Source: Hallerella porci (GTDB lineage Bacteria; Fibrobacterota; Fibrobacteria; Fibrobacterales; Fibrobacteraceae). Taken from it: a DNA stretch of 64,000 nucleotides. Within the stretch, counting starts at the first letter, position 1, and the number at the start of each line of letters is the position of its first letter. Of the stretch, positions 17,336-27,044 are shown piece after piece. The notes beneath the pieces were generated by a model. That model worked only from the letters and a program-made list of their open reading frames with translations, ran no database searches and had not been told where the DNA came from. Position numbers and translations under genes: made by a program. The stretch spans positions 1 through 64,000 of the forward strand of contig NZ_QGHD01000001.1 of the NCBI RefSeq assembly GCF_003148885.1, given 5' to 3'.

Positions 17336-18009
17336 CGACACTTTCTGCATTTGGCTTAGATGAAAACGGCCTCGTCTCCATTCCCGAAACCGAATATCGC
17401 GTTTGCCAAAGTGTGCTCGAACCGCTTGAAAAGTTAACGGCTGTGGCAAAGTCGGCGGGATTTTCGTTGCGCATTGAAAGCGCTTACCGTTCTTTCGAAA
17501 GGCAACTTTCCATTTGGAATCGCAAAGCGACGGGGAAGCTCACCCTCCGCGATGCGCAAGGAGTGCCATTTCCCGAACTTCCGCAAGACGAAGAAATTTT
17601 AATGCGTGCGATTCTTTTTTGGTCAGCGCTTCCCGGAACATCGCGGCATCACTTCGGAACGGATTTGGATGTCGTCGATGGTAATAGCGTCCCCGCGGGC
17701 TACGAAGTAGAACTGACCGAAGAAGAATGCGACGGCATGTTTGCGCCATTTCATCGCTGGCTTTCTTCGCAAATTGACGAAAAAAAATCTTTTGGATTTA
17801 CCCGCGTTTTTGTCCCCGGCTGCGGAAAAATTCAGCCGGAGCGTTGGCATATTTCGCATCGACCGTCAGCGAGAGAATTAGAAAAATGCTTTGACGAAAA
17901 AGCGTTGCGGGCGGTTTATGAAAAAGCGGACATTTGCCTCAAAAGCGCAATTCTCGATAACTTTGATGAACTCATGCGGGATTATGTTTACCCGTATTTT
18001 GAAAAATGA
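17332..18009 (+). CDS. VanY-like D-alanyl-D-alanine carboxypeptidase (M15B)
   Basis: This 225-residue zinc peptidase has the M15 metal site: SRHHFGTDLD (His106, Asp113) and ERWHIS (His173), plus the SAYRSFERQ substrate loop. It trims D-Ala from peptidoglycan stems. No signal peptide is evident, which is odd for an enzyme of the periplasm; it may act on recycled muropeptides in the cytoplasm. That fits the downstream M14 enzyme, with which it overlaps by ATGA. Confidence 0.87.
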   Translation: MTTLSAFGLDENGLVSIPETEYRVCQSVLEPLEKLTAVAKSAGFSLRIESAYRSFERQLSIWNRKATGKLTLRDAQGVPFPELPQDEEILMRAILFWSALPGTSRHHFGTDLDVVDGNSVPAGYEVELTEEECDGMFAPFHRWLSSQIDEKKSFGFTRVFVPGCGKIQPERWHISHRPSARELEKCFDEKALRAVYEKADICLKSAILDNFDELMRDYVYPYFEK

Positions 18010-18704
18010 TGATTCCTTTTCGAAGTCCCGCCGAACAAGGCATTTTCCCGTTTGAACTTTTGGAATACGGGCGTTCTGTCGAAGGAATTCCGCTGCGTTA
18101 TCTGCCCGCCGAAAAAGAAACGCAACTTTTGATTTTTGCGACGATTCACGGCGAAGAATCCGAAACGACTTTTTTGCTTTCGCGGGCGCTTCGCATGCTT
18201 TCTTCGCCTCCGCCTCATGTCGCTTGTATTTTGTGCGCAAATCCCGATGGCATGTTGCGCGGGACGCGGGCAAATTCCCGCGGCGTGGATTTGAACCGAA
18301 ATTTTCCGACGGCAAATTGGAAAAAAGAAAAAACGCTTTCGCGCTTGGTTTTAGAAGCTCCTCGGATTACGGAACTTTCGACGGGAGAATTTGCAGAAAG
18401 CGAGTCCGAAACGCAGGCGCTTGTGCAGTTGATTCAGAAACTTCACGTGAAAAAAGCGGTCGCTCTTCATGCGCCGTTTGGGCTAATCGATTCGGATTCG
18501 AAAACGGAACTTGCTTGTGAAATGGAACGCGTCTTTTCGCTTCCGTGGCAAGCGGGAGTGGGCTATCCGACTCCCGGGAGCTTTGGAACATTTGCGCGAG
18601 AAAATCAAATCGATTGCGTAACGGTAGAACTGCCGCGCGAAGCTTCGGAAATTTTGATTACGCAGTATGCAGAAAAATTCGCGGATTTTTTACGCCGGTT
18701 TTAA
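18006..18704 (+). CDS. M14-family murein peptide amidase (MpaA-like)
   Basis: This 232-residue zinc carboxypeptidase-like protein has HGEE (His48, Glu51), NPDG followed by RGVDLNRNFP, a later metal His (VALHAPFG) and a likely catalytic Glu (TVELPRE). MpaA cleaves the gamma-D-Glu to diaminopimelate bond of recycled murein peptides in the cytoplasm, and this protein also has no signal peptide. Overlap with the M15 gene suggests a small murein-recycling operon behind ruvC. Confidence 0.82.
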   Translation: MMIPFRSPAEQGIFPFELLEYGRSVEGIPLRYLPAEKETQLLIFATIHGEESETTFLLSRALRMLSSPPPHVACILCANPDGMLRGTRANSRGVDLNRNFPTANWKKEKTLSRLVLEAPRITELSTGEFAESESETQALVQLIQKLHVKKAVALHAPFGLIDSDSKTELACEMERVFSLPWQAGVGYPTPGSFGTFARENQIDCVTVELPREASEILITQYAEKFADFLRRF

Positions 18705-18708
18705 AATC

Positions 18709-18736
18709 AAAAAAGCGTGCTCGTTGCACGCTTCTT
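18709..18736. terminator. Bidirectional terminator
   Basis: AAGCGTGC (18713-18720) pairs with GCACGCTT (18726-18733) around a 5-base loop, with an A tract on the left. It lies between the convergent M14 and pssA genes. Confidence 0.7.
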
Positions 18737-18767
18737 GAAATTTCGTAGAATTGAAATGGGGTTAAAA

Positions 18768-19565
18768 TTATTTTCCGGCGGCTTCTAAAATTTTTGTGCG
18801 GTTAATGAATCCGATAGCAAATCCGATGACAATGTAACCGCTGCAAAGAAGCATCAAATACGAAAGAATCAAATTCTGAATCGATGTATCCGAAGTGATA
18901 AAGAAGAATCCGCAGAGATAAGTGATGACGACGAGGATGATTTGAATTCCCGCGAGAATTTTATTCTTGTGCGGATGCAACTTCGGCAAAAAGCACGGGC
19001 TCACCATCATCAAGCCCGAGACGAGCATCACGACGACCGGAATAATCAGAAGGCTCTTGTTAGCGGGATCAAACAGACCGTGAAGAGTCATGTAGCTGAG
19101 CAAGATGACGTTAATCGCACCCGCAAATGTGCTCGGAAGTCCCGAGAAATAATTCTTGTACGAGTCGCAGTCCATCGCATTGTATTTTGCAAGGCGCATT
19201 GCTGCGCAGAGCACATAAATTGCGAAGACTATAATCACGAGAACCAAGTTTTCACCAAGCCATTCCGAAGCGTTTGCTTTGTAGCTGAAAAAGAGGCAGA
19301 ACGCGGGCGCAAGACCGAAGCCGACGAGATCGCCTAAACTATCAAATTGCGCACCAAATTCGGAACTCGCATTCACTAAACGCGCAGCAAAACCGTCGAG
19401 CTTATCGCAGAGAACCGAAAGCAAAACAAAGTAAGCCGCCATGCGGAAAGGATCTAAAGTCGAATACCCGGAGAACATTCCCGCCGACCAACAAATGGAA
19501 AAAACACCGAGCAAAAAGTTCATGCTGGTGAAAGCGTTCGGCAGAATAAAACGAGCTTTTGTCAT
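18768..19565 (-). CDS. pssA: CDP-diacylglycerol-serine O-phosphatidyltransferase
   Basis: This 265-residue membrane enzyme makes phosphatidylserine, the precursor of phosphatidylethanolamine. The CDP-alcohol phosphotransferase motif is complete: DGFAARLVNASSEFGAQFDS followed by LGD, with about eight membrane helices. It has the length of the type II (Bacillus-like) PssA enzymes. No decarboxylase gene (psd) is adjacent. GGAG precedes the ATG. Confidence 0.92.
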   Translation of the reverse strand: MTKARFILPNAFTSMNFLLGVFSICWSAGMFSGYSTLDPFRMAAYFVLLSVLCDKLDGFAARLVNASSEFGAQFDSLGDLVGFGLAPAFCLFFSYKANASEWLGENLVLVIIVFAIYVLCAAMRLAKYNAMDCDSYKNYFSGLPSTFAGAINVILLSYMTLHGLFDPANKSLLIIPVVVMLVSGLMMVSPCFLPKLHPHKNKILAGIQIILVVITYLCGFFFITSDTSIQNLILSYLMLLCSGYIVIGFAIGFINRTKILEAAGK

Positions 19566-19599
19566 GGTAAAGTCTCCAAAAACGTGGATACAATCTAAT

Positions 19600-19630
19600 A
19601 AAAAAAGCCCGCAAACGAACGGGCTTTTTC
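19600..19630 (-). terminator. Terminator of the substrate-binding protein gene
   Basis: AAAAAGCCCG (19602-19611) pairs with CGGGCTTTTT (19620-19629). On the minus strand it is followed by a T tract. It separates the envelope-sensing gene run from pssA. Confidence 0.85.
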
Positions 19631-19645
19631 AGTTAATTTTCAAGT

Positions 19646-21424
19646 TTATTGAATCGGCTTGATTTCCCAGAGCGCTTTAATGCTTGCACCGATGACGAGT
19701 GCCTGCGGTGGCGCGTACGGATTTTCTTCGGTGGGGAAATTCGTCCAATGCTTTGTTGAGAACTGATAGAACTGCGAAGGACGGTACATCAGCGGAAGCA
19801 CAGGAATCTTTTCCATAAAGATGCGGTTTAATGCCCGATAGGCGGTTTGTAGGGCTGCGGTATCGGTAAGCGAAGGAATCAAATTGAGAAGGCTATCGGC
19901 GCTCGGATCGCTAAAGCGTCCTTGGTTTGAATAAGCTTCTTCGCCGACTGGCTTTGCATCTTTTCCGCTCATCACTTGGTTGAAACGTGTCCACGGAGTC
20001 GCGGCAGAAAGGTCGGCGGTCTGCGTTTTCATCAACAAGTCAAATTTCCCGAATCGCAAATCTTTGTCCCATTCGCCGTAATCGACGAAGCGTTGATTTG
20101 TCTCGATGCCGAGTTCTTTGAAAGATTCTGCAACGATTTTAATGACATCTTCCCAGTCGGTCCAACCTTGCGGACATTCCAAGTCGAGAGTGCGCAAAAG
20201 CTTGCCGTCGGGGCTTTGGAGTTTTCCGTCTTTATCCCACGAATAGCCGGCGTAGCTTAAAATTTTGCGGGCTTTTTCAATGTCATAAGAATAGCCAAAT
20301 TTTTCCGCATCTTCTTCGTTAAAGTAGCGCGCTTCTTGGTTAAACGGTAAAATGAATCCGGGGCGAACCGCATCCGTGTAATTGGAAACGGCGATGGATT
20401 TAATCTTTTCAAAGTTAATTGCGTGAGCGAGAGCGCGTCGGAAAGCGACATCGTTAAAGGGGGCAGTTGTCGTCGCAATGAACAGAGTCGGAATGGAGCC
20501 CGGATAATGATACGGTTCTTTCAAACTCCACGCACGAATATCGTCGCGTTTCTTTTCCCAAATGCGCGGCATAAAGATGGACGAAACATCCAAATTGCCT
20601 TTTGTCATCGCATTGTTAAAGAGATTGTTGCTCGTATAAAGCGAATGAATCACATAAAGCGGAGCGGGAGCGCGTCCTTCGTGTTTTACATTTCCCCAGT
20701 AATTTTCAACGCGTTTGAGGACGATTTTATCGGGGTAGAATGAATCCAAATTATACGGACCCGAAACGACCGGAAGCGAATCATTTTTAAAGGTCAAAAC
20801 TTTCGCATAGTCGTAAGAGTTGCCTTTTTTTGCCGCTTCGGCTAAAGGTTCAAAAACACTCTTCGGGAGAATGGAAGTTTCGGAAATTAAACTTAAAAGA
20901 ACCAGCGGATTCTTTTCGGCTTTGTTCATCACAAATTCGATGCGGTTTCCGTTTGCCGAAATGCGGTTGATGTATTGCCATCCGCCGTGACGCGGAGTGG
21001 GGAAAATGGAATCCAAATGGAATGTATATAAAACATCGTCGGCGGTGACTTTGTCGCCGTTGCTCCAACGCGCCCGATCGTCTAATTCCACCGTAATTGA
21101 AGAATCGGTTTGAGTGAAACTTTTGGCGAGCATCGGTTCTGTTGAACCGTCTAAATTATTATAAGTCAAAAGCGATTCGTACATCAAACGGATATTGCCG
21201 TCGATGGGAAAGTTCGGATCGCCGTCTAGCGGGTTAAATGTTGTAGGAGGCGCCCAGTCAAAACCGCCGATATAAAGAGTTTTATTCCGCGGATAGAGAG
21301 ATTCTTCTGCGGATTTGGATGCGTTTTTGGCATCTTCTTGACAAGCGCTGAAAACTGTACACGCAACAACCCCTAAAACGAGCAGGCTTGCGAAACGATA
21401 TCTCTGCCGACTTTTTTGTAACAC
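19646..21424 (-). CDS. Family 5 extracellular solute-binding lipoprotein (peptide/oligosaccharide type)
   Basis: This 592-residue SBP_bac_5 protein is set to start at GTG 21424 because AAAGGTGG lies just before it; a TTG at 21451 is also in frame. It has a lipobox (FSAC), then PTTFNPLDGD, a LMYESLLTYN segment, the ARWSNGDKVTADDVLYTF motif and FRRALAHAIN. Such proteins deliver di/oligopeptides, nickel or oligosaccharides to ABC permeases, but no permease or ATPase gene is nearby. It may partner with a distant system, or signal to the kinase system transcribed ahead of it. Confidence 0.88.
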   Translation of the reverse strand: MLQKSRQRYRFASLLVLGVVACTVFSACQEDAKNASKSAEESLYPRNKTLYIGGFDWAPPTTFNPLDGDPNFPIDGNIRLMYESLLTYNNLDGSTEPMLAKSFTQTDSSITVELDDRARWSNGDKVTADDVLYTFHLDSIFPTPRHGGWQYINRISANGNRIEFVMNKAEKNPLVLLSLISETSILPKSVFEPLAEAAKKGNSYDYAKVLTFKNDSLPVVSGPYNLDSFYPDKIVLKRVENYWGNVKHEGRAPAPLYVIHSLYTSNNLFNNAMTKGNLDVSSIFMPRIWEKKRDDIRAWSLKEPYHYPGSIPTLFIATTTAPFNDVAFRRALAHAINFEKIKSIAVSNYTDAVRPGFILPFNQEARYFNEEDAEKFGYSYDIEKARKILSYAGYSWDKDGKLQSPDGKLLRTLDLECPQGWTDWEDVIKIVAESFKELGIETNQRFVDYGEWDKDLRFGKFDLLMKTQTADLSAATPWTRFNQVMSGKDAKPVGEEAYSNQGRFSDPSADSLLNLIPSLTDTAALQTAYRALNRIFMEKIPVLPLMYRPSQFYQFSTKHWTNFPTEENPYAPPQALVIGASIKALWEIKPIQ

Positions 21425-21538
21425 GAATCCACCTTTGTATGTACAATACAATCTCTTTTAAATTTATAGAATGTTTTGATGATTGAATCGAAAATTTTTG
21501 TAAAAAAAAGTTACAACTTCGGAAGAGAATGCTGATTT

Positions 21539-24073
21539 TTAAAGGGGAAATGCGTAAAGTAAGCGTTTCGGCGAAGTGCAGAAAAGGATATTGTCCAAGA
21601 TGAAAGGCGTGCCTGCGCCGCCGGGAGTCGCGAAGCGTTTTTCGAGAATTCCGCGGGAAAGGGAAATTTTTGCGATATACGATTTTTGGTCGATGTAAAG
21701 GCTGTTGCCGTTGACAACGGGATTTGAATAAACGGAACCTTGTCCGGTAAATGTCCAAAGCGGAGAATCGGCGGTGAGTCCGAATAATTGAATTTTTTGA
21801 TCCGCAGTGCTCACGAGCAGATATTTGATGGTACCAATCGTTACCCAATGTAAAGAAAGGATTGCGGCGTTCGTTTGAATCGTGCGCATTGGATTGGTAT
21901 TGTTTGCGCTGTAGACGAAAATTTCATTTTTATCGGTGGCGGCTGCGGAGAGAGTGTCCGAAAGGGTTAAGACGGAAACATTTGCTCCAATTTCGCGCAG
22001 AGCTTCGGCGTTTTGTCCGGTGGCAGAATTTACAAAACCGATGGAACCTTCTAAGCTAGAAACGGCAATTGTCGAATTGGATAAATCAAAGAGGAATGGC
22101 ATGTTGAATAATTTTCTTGCCCACGCGATGCTGTAAGTGGGTGCAAGTAATTTTACAAAGTAACCATTCCAAGTGGAAACGTAAATGGCATTGCCCGAAA
22201 ATTTGATTTGGAAAGGTTTCCCCGGAAGATCGCTGTAGCGCGTTTTTCCGTTGGGCGAAAGATCTTGAATTTGTAAGCGGAATCCGTTTGCGATGGCTAA
22301 ATGCGAGGCATCGTTTGCAAGGACGGGGCTCGTTTCTAAATTTCCCAAATTTTTCTGCCAGCGAATTTCTCCGGAGGCGGGATCCAGTGCGAAGAGTTGC
22401 TGCGCTGCAGGATCGACTGTATATAAATTATGTCCCGCGCTAAAGAGATTGGGGTAGAGAGTCCGCGGAGAAAGCGGAAGAAAATGCACATAATGGGCAC
22501 CGATAATTTTTGCAAAATGCGAAAGAATCGCTGCGGATGCTTTTGCGTTTCCGAAGGAATAGCGGACGGTATTTGCCCACGCATTCGCGCGTTTCGTTTC
22601 ATCGGCTTCGGTCTGTTCGAGATGCACCGCTTGCAAATAATTTGCCGTCGGATTTCCGGGTTCAAGGGCAATTGCCGAATCGATGAGCGGCTTTGCCATT
22701 TCCCAATTTCGATTGGACATTTCAGCGAAAGCTTGGGAAGCAAATTTCTGCGAAAGAATCGGCTTTTTGCCATAATGCAGCGCAGAAATTGTCATGATTT
22801 CGCTGTTTTCAAATGGCAAATAAATGCGGCCTTGACTTTTGAGCGGTTTTGTGGAAAGCGGTTTTCCAAAATGGTAATACCAAAGCGGATGCAATTTTTC
22901 ATCGACGACGGTGAGAGCTCCTTCTTGCGAAAAAATGCCGAGGGCACCTTTCGCCATTTCAAATAAAATTTCGCCGTCAACCGTTGTGCTCTGCAATTCG
23001 TGCCCGGTATTCGGATCTAAAAGTTTAAGCTTTCCGCCGCTTTCTAAAATCGCTAAGCGATTGCCGAAAAAGATAGCGCTTTCAATCGGGCTCGTTTTGC
23101 TTTCCCATTGGTAAGCGGGACTAGACTGCGGACGGTATAAGCGAATCGCATTTGTCGAAGCGATGAAAATTCCATCGTCGGCGAGAATCGTATGCTGAAT
23201 CGGATCGATTAACGAAAGAGTCTGCGTCTCGGTTCCGGTTTCGGCGTCGAGCAAATGGAGCGCATTATCTTGGCAATTTAAAACGAGTTCATTCCGCGGC
23301 GTGTACATCCCGACAGGGGTGCAACCCCGATAACGATTTTCAATTGTAAAGCGAAATCCTTCGTTGACCGCAAAAGAAAAATTGCGTTCCGTCATGACCA
23401 TAGCACCTTGGCCTGGAATGGGGATGACCTCTAAAATGCGGGAATCAAATCGGTAAGAATGAATCGCTTGTTTGGCATCTTTCGGTTGAAATTGCAGCGT
23501 ATTTTCTTGAGCGGGAGAGAACCAAATTCCTTGCGGAAGAACGGCAAAAATTTTGGCGTCTTCGGGAATGAGATTCGGAATCGAAACAAATTTTTCGCCG
23601 AGGAGACTGTAAATTTGATTGTTCGATAAAAGAATGGCGGGAGTGTTTCCGGGGAAAGTTTTGCGGATGGGAATATTAAAACGCATCCGATTTAAAACGA
23701 TGCGTTCGGGAGTCGAATCGAGAACGGCAATTCTTTCGGCGAGAAAATACGCTTCTTCGTTTGTCTTCGGATTGATGAGCGCTTGACGATAATAAAATGC
23801 AGCCGTTTGGGGATTCTCGGAAACTTCTTGCATTTTCCCGAGTAAGAAAAATGCTTTGCTTTTATCTTCGTCATCGCCTTCAAGAGAAACGCGAGAAAGC
23901 TGATCTTGCGCATCGGCGAAGTTTCCTTTTAATTCGAATTGATAAATTGCTTCGTAAATTTCGCGCGCCATCCGAGAAGCAAAAATTGTCTGCGAAAAAA
24001 CGAGAAGCCAAAGCGTTGTGCAGAATAGCAAACGCGTTTTGAAAATCGAATGATTGAAATTTTTGAATTTCAA
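21539..24073 (-). CDS. Exported TPR plus beta-propeller (PQQ/WD-like) protein
   Basis: This 844-residue protein starts at a TTG with AGAAGG ahead. A signal or anchor helix (residues about 13-32) is followed by TPR-like helices (about 35-115), then repeated beta-propeller blades. Visible blade motifs include LYTVDPAAQQLFALDPASGE with IRWQKNLG, and VYSNPVVNGNSLYID. A second TPR-like stretch near 440-500 divides two propellers. No enzymatic motif is seen. It follows the response-regulator gene by 22 bp, so it is probably the periplasmic partner of that two-component system, or a BamB-like scaffold. Confidence 0.75.
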   Translation of the reverse strand: MKFKNFNHSIFKTRLLFCTTLWLLVFSQTIFASRMAREIYEAIYQFELKGNFADAQDQLSRVSLEGDDEDKSKAFFLLGKMQEVSENPQTAAFYYRQALINPKTNEEAYFLAERIAVLDSTPERIVLNRMRFNIPIRKTFPGNTPAILLSNNQIYSLLGEKFVSIPNLIPEDAKIFAVLPQGIWFSPAQENTLQFQPKDAKQAIHSYRFDSRILEVIPIPGQGAMVMTERNFSFAVNEGFRFTIENRYRGCTPVGMYTPRNELVLNCQDNALHLLDAETGTETQTLSLIDPIQHTILADDGIFIASTNAIRLYRPQSSPAYQWESKTSPIESAIFFGNRLAILESGGKLKLLDPNTGHELQSTTVDGEILFEMAKGALGIFSQEGALTVVDEKLHPLWYYHFGKPLSTKPLKSQGRIYLPFENSEIMTISALHYGKKPILSQKFASQAFAEMSNRNWEMAKPLIDSAIALEPGNPTANYLQAVHLEQTEADETKRANAWANTVRYSFGNAKASAAILSHFAKIIGAHYVHFLPLSPRTLYPNLFSAGHNLYTVDPAAQQLFALDPASGEIRWQKNLGNLETSPVLANDASHLAIANGFRLQIQDLSPNGKTRYSDLPGKPFQIKFSGNAIYVSTWNGYFVKLLAPTYSIAWARKLFNMPFLFDLSNSTIAVSSLEGSIGFVNSATGQNAEALREIGANVSVLTLSDTLSAAATDKNEIFVYSANNTNPMRTIQTNAAILSLHWVTIGTIKYLLVSTADQKIQLFGLTADSPLWTFTGQGSVYSNPVVNGNSLYIDQKSYIAKISLSRGILEKRFATPGGAGTPFILDNILFCTSPKRLLYAFPL

Positions 24074-24095
24074 AATTTGCCTTCTCGTTTCGGGC

Positions 24096-24815
24096 TTAAA
24101 CGTCGAATTTGTAACCGGCTCCGCGGATGGATAAAATGATTTTTGGATTTGTCGGATCGTCTTCGATTTTTTTCCGCAAATTCACAATGTGATTGTCGAT
24201 CGTCCGCGTGGACGGCATATTCTCGGGAGTGTATCCCCAAATGTCTTGCAGCAAATCTTCGCGGAGAATGACTTCTTTGCGCTTTCCCCAAAAATATTTG
24301 AGAATTTGAAATTCGCGCGCAGACATTTCGAGAGGAATTCCGTTTTTGCTCGCTTCGTATTTTTTAAAATCCAAATGGATTCCGTTAAAGTCCACCGCAT
24401 CTTGAGTCGGCGTTTCGGGCTGGGCTGCGGGAGCAGAACCGGTGCGCGGACCGCGGCGCAAAAATGCTTTGACGCGGGCGAGAAGTTCTAACAAGGAAAA
24501 CGGTTTGGTGACGTAATCGTCGGCGCCCATTTCGAGGCCCATCACTTTGGACGCTTCTTCGATTTTTGCCGTGAGCATAATGATGAAAGTATCGGGATGC
24601 TTTTTTCGAATGTAGCGGCAAACTTCAAATCCACTTTTCTTCGGAATCATCAAATCGAGCAAAACTAAATCCGGCGAAAACGAATCGGCTTTTTCAATCG
24701 CTTCGTCGCCATCGCCTGCAGTTTCGACGATGTAATTTTCAAGCTCAAAATTGTCCTTGAGTCCGAGACGAATGAGTTCTTCGTCTTCGACAATGAGAAT
24801 TCGATTGCTTTCCAT
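24096..24815 (-). CDS. OmpR/PhoB-family response regulator
   Basis: This 239-residue protein has a receiver domain (VEDEE acidic pair, phospho-acceptor Asp54 in LLDLMIPKKSGF, Thr in MLTAK, Lys in VTKPFS), a Pro/Ala/Thr linker and a winged-helix DNA-binding domain (LEMSAREFQILKYF, TRTIDNHIVNLRKKIED, IRGAGYKF). It lies 2 bp after the histidine kinase gene, its evident partner. Target genes are unknown; autoregulation of this cluster is likely by family habit. Confidence 0.93.
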   Translation of the reverse strand: MESNRILIVEDEELIRLGLKDNFELENYIVETAGDGDEAIEKADSFSPDLVLLDLMIPKKSGFEVCRYIRKKHPDTFIIMLTAKIEEASKVMGLEMGADDYVTKPFSLLELLARVKAFLRRGPRTGSAPAAQPETPTQDAVDFNGIHLDFKKYEASKNGIPLEMSAREFQILKYFWGKRKEVILREDLLQDIWGYTPENMPSTRTIDNHIVNLRKKIEDDPTNPKIILSIRGAGYKFDV

Positions 24816-24817
24816 TT

Positions 24818-26866
24818 TTATTCCGCCTTTTTGAGCCGCACGATAAAAGTCGAACCTTTGCCAGGATGACTTTGCACCGAGATGCTCGCTTTGTGTGCTT
24901 CTGCGACGCGTTTGACGATGGCGAGTCCGAGCCCCGAACCTTTGGTGCTGCGGGTCATTTCATCGCCGACGCGATAGAAGTCATTAAAGATATTTTTTTG
25001 CTCCGAAGAAGCGATGCCGATTCCGGTATCTGCTACAGAAAATACGATTTTTCCGTTTTCTTCGGCAACTTTCACATGCACTTTTCCCGGAGGATTTGTG
25101 TATTTGATTGCATTTTCAATCAAACTTTGCACTAAACTGTAGAGAGCGGTGAAGTCTCCCATAATAAATGCGCCGGCATTCAATTCTTTTGTCATCGTGA
25201 TGCCGCGATTGTCCGCTTGATCCAAAATGGATTCGTAAACTTTAGCGACGCATTCCGAAAGATCCATTTTTTCCCAATGGAAAACTTGCTTCCCCGATTC
25301 CATTCGCGTGTAGTTGAGAATCGCTGCGATTAAATTTTCTAAGCGCGAAGATTCTTTCACGATGAGCTTTGTGTATTCTTGACATTTTTCAATTTTTTGT
25401 ACGCGTCCATTGGAAATCATTTCGGCAAACATTTTGATGGAAGTGAGCGGCGTCTTTAATTCGTGCGAAACCGATGACAAAAAATTCGTTTTCATCATAA
25501 TCAATTTACGCTCTTGCGAAATCGATTTGAGAATAAAGAATGATCCGAGAAGAACGGTCAAAAGGGAGAACGCGACAAGCCCCGAAAGCAAGAACATTTT
25601 GTGACGCGCTTCGCTGTAAATTTCTTGCGAGTTGCGTTTGTAAAGGGTGAGCGACCAACCGAGCCCTTCGCCGAGATCGATTTGACGAGAAATTTCGGCA
25701 TCGCTCTTTGGGACTTTTCCAGAAATCGTGGAATCGCGATTGTCGGTAATGGTAAAAATTAAATGTTTCCATTCGCGGGAAACTTCGGCGAGGCGTTTGC
25801 AAATGCGGTCGCGGTAAGCGTCGGCGTCGATCATGCCGATGACGACTTGGTCGCCCGAAAGCCACGGATACGCCATGCGGAAAAATAAAGTCTGCGCATC
25901 GCGCTTGTAAAAAATGCCGTCTTTCGAAGAATATTGATCTTGCGCAAAGCGTTCTAAAAATTCGCGGTGCTGCGTAAAAATTTCGGCGTGTTCTAGCTGA
26001 CGATTTAAATTCTCGCGGAGATTCCAAAAGGCGTCGCGTTTTTCTTGCGAAAGATCTTCGAAGGAAAGTATTTGGCTGAGCGCATTGTCAAAGAAAAATT
26101 TGGCTTTGCCGATATCTTGTAACGAGCGGCCTTCTAAAAAATCAGAAAAAAGTGCTAAGCAATAATTTTCGGCTTTTTCGTGTTTCTTCTCTTCGACGAA
26201 AATTTCAAATTTCAAAAAATGCAGCGATTCGATTAAATCGTTTTGCAAGTAACCGTGAAATTCGGGATGCTGTTCTAAAAAGTCGATGATTTGCAGCACT
26301 TCGTTGTAGGCTTTTTTCTTGTAATGCAAACGCAAAAGGCCGAGCACATTCAAAATATTATCTTGCTTGGAAATAAAGGGCGAACGCATCAAAACAGCAG
26401 AGCGAGCGTATTCAATTTTCTCGGGTCCGCGTCCCGAAATTTCTCCGCGGAGCAATTCTTTTTCGATGCGACCGGGAACGGTAATCGGCGCACTCGATTG
26501 CGTCGCGTCATCGGTAATGGAAACGCTCGGAAAAACGAGATGGTTCTCGTTAAAAAGAAAAATGGCGCTAACGCCGGGGACTTTTTTGAAAGAAGCTGCG
26601 TTGCCAAATTCCAATAATTTCTGCGGCTGTTCGTATAAAAATTGCGATGCGTTTTTCGATTCTTTTAAAACTTCGCGCTGTTCATTTTGAATCGTTTGCA
26701 CCGTTTGTTTTAAAAAAGCGGTTTGCGAATCTTCAAAATTTTTTTCCGTGAGCAAAAGTTCATTTTGCACATTGCGAAAACTGAGAATGGCAAGAATCGC
26801 TGTCGGAATGATGATTCCGCAGAAAAAGAGCGCAATGAAAATGCGATTGTTCTTTGGAAGTTTCAA
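24818..26866 (-). CDS. Sensor histidine kinase with large periplasmic domain
   Basis: This 682-residue membrane kinase starts at TTG with AGGT ahead. TM1 lies at about 9-28 and TM2 at about 425-447. The roughly 390-residue extracytoplasmic part is helical, with TPR-like segments near 180-260. Then come the H-box (SVSHELKTPLTSI), N-box (LIENAIKYTN), G1 (VADTGIGIA) and G2 (GSGLGLAIVKR). All catalytic boxes are intact. The sensor is unusually large and helical, unlike PAS or Cache sensors, suggesting that it senses a protein partner, perhaps the propeller, LysM or binding protein of the same gene run. Confidence 0.92.
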   Translation of the reverse strand: MKLPKNNRIFIALFFCGIIIPTAILAILSFRNVQNELLLTEKNFEDSQTAFLKQTVQTIQNEQREVLKESKNASQFLYEQPQKLLEFGNAASFKKVPGVSAIFLFNENHLVFPSVSITDDATQSSAPITVPGRIEKELLRGEISGRGPEKIEYARSAVLMRSPFISKQDNILNVLGLLRLHYKKKAYNEVLQIIDFLEQHPEFHGYLQNDLIESLHFLKFEIFVEEKKHEKAENYCLALFSDFLEGRSLQDIGKAKFFFDNALSQILSFEDLSQEKRDAFWNLRENLNRQLEHAEIFTQHREFLERFAQDQYSSKDGIFYKRDAQTLFFRMAYPWLSGDQVVIGMIDADAYRDRICKRLAEVSREWKHLIFTITDNRDSTISGKVPKSDAEISRQIDLGEGLGWSLTLYKRNSQEIYSEARHKMFLLSGLVAFSLLTVLLGSFFILKSISQERKLIMMKTNFLSSVSHELKTPLTSIKMFAEMISNGRVQKIEKCQEYTKLIVKESSRLENLIAAILNYTRMESGKQVFHWEKMDLSECVAKVYESILDQADNRGITMTKELNAGAFIMGDFTALYSLVQSLIENAIKYTNPPGKVHVKVAEENGKIVFSVADTGIGIASSEQKNIFNDFYRVGDEMTRSTKGSGLGLAIVKRVAEAHKASISVQSHPGKGSTFIVRLKKAE

Positions 26867-26879
26867 TTCTTACCTAAAG

Positions 26880-27044
26880 TCAGTAAAGGATGCGAACCAT
26901 TTGCGAAAGTTTTGTGGGACCGAGAATATTGGCGACGGAGTCGGCGGTCGAAGGGCTCACGGTAAAAAGAACCGTGAGCGAAAGCAAAAGCGCGATGAGA
27001 ATCACGAATGCCCAAACCGCATAAATCGCTAAGCGAAATTTCAT
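26880..27044 (-). CDS. 54-residue single-pass membrane protein
   Basis: This is a small gene wedged between the LysM gene (ATGA overlap at its start) and the kinase gene (13 bp after its stop). The protein has one strong membrane helix (about 5-29, LAIYAVWAFVILIALLLSLT) and a short outside tail, SPSTADSVANILG onward. Overlap on one side and close packing on the other support a real gene. It could be a small regulator of the kinase. Confidence 0.68.
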   Translation of the reverse strand: MKFRLAIYAVWAFVILIALLLSLTVLFTVSPSTADSVANILGPTKLSQMVRILY

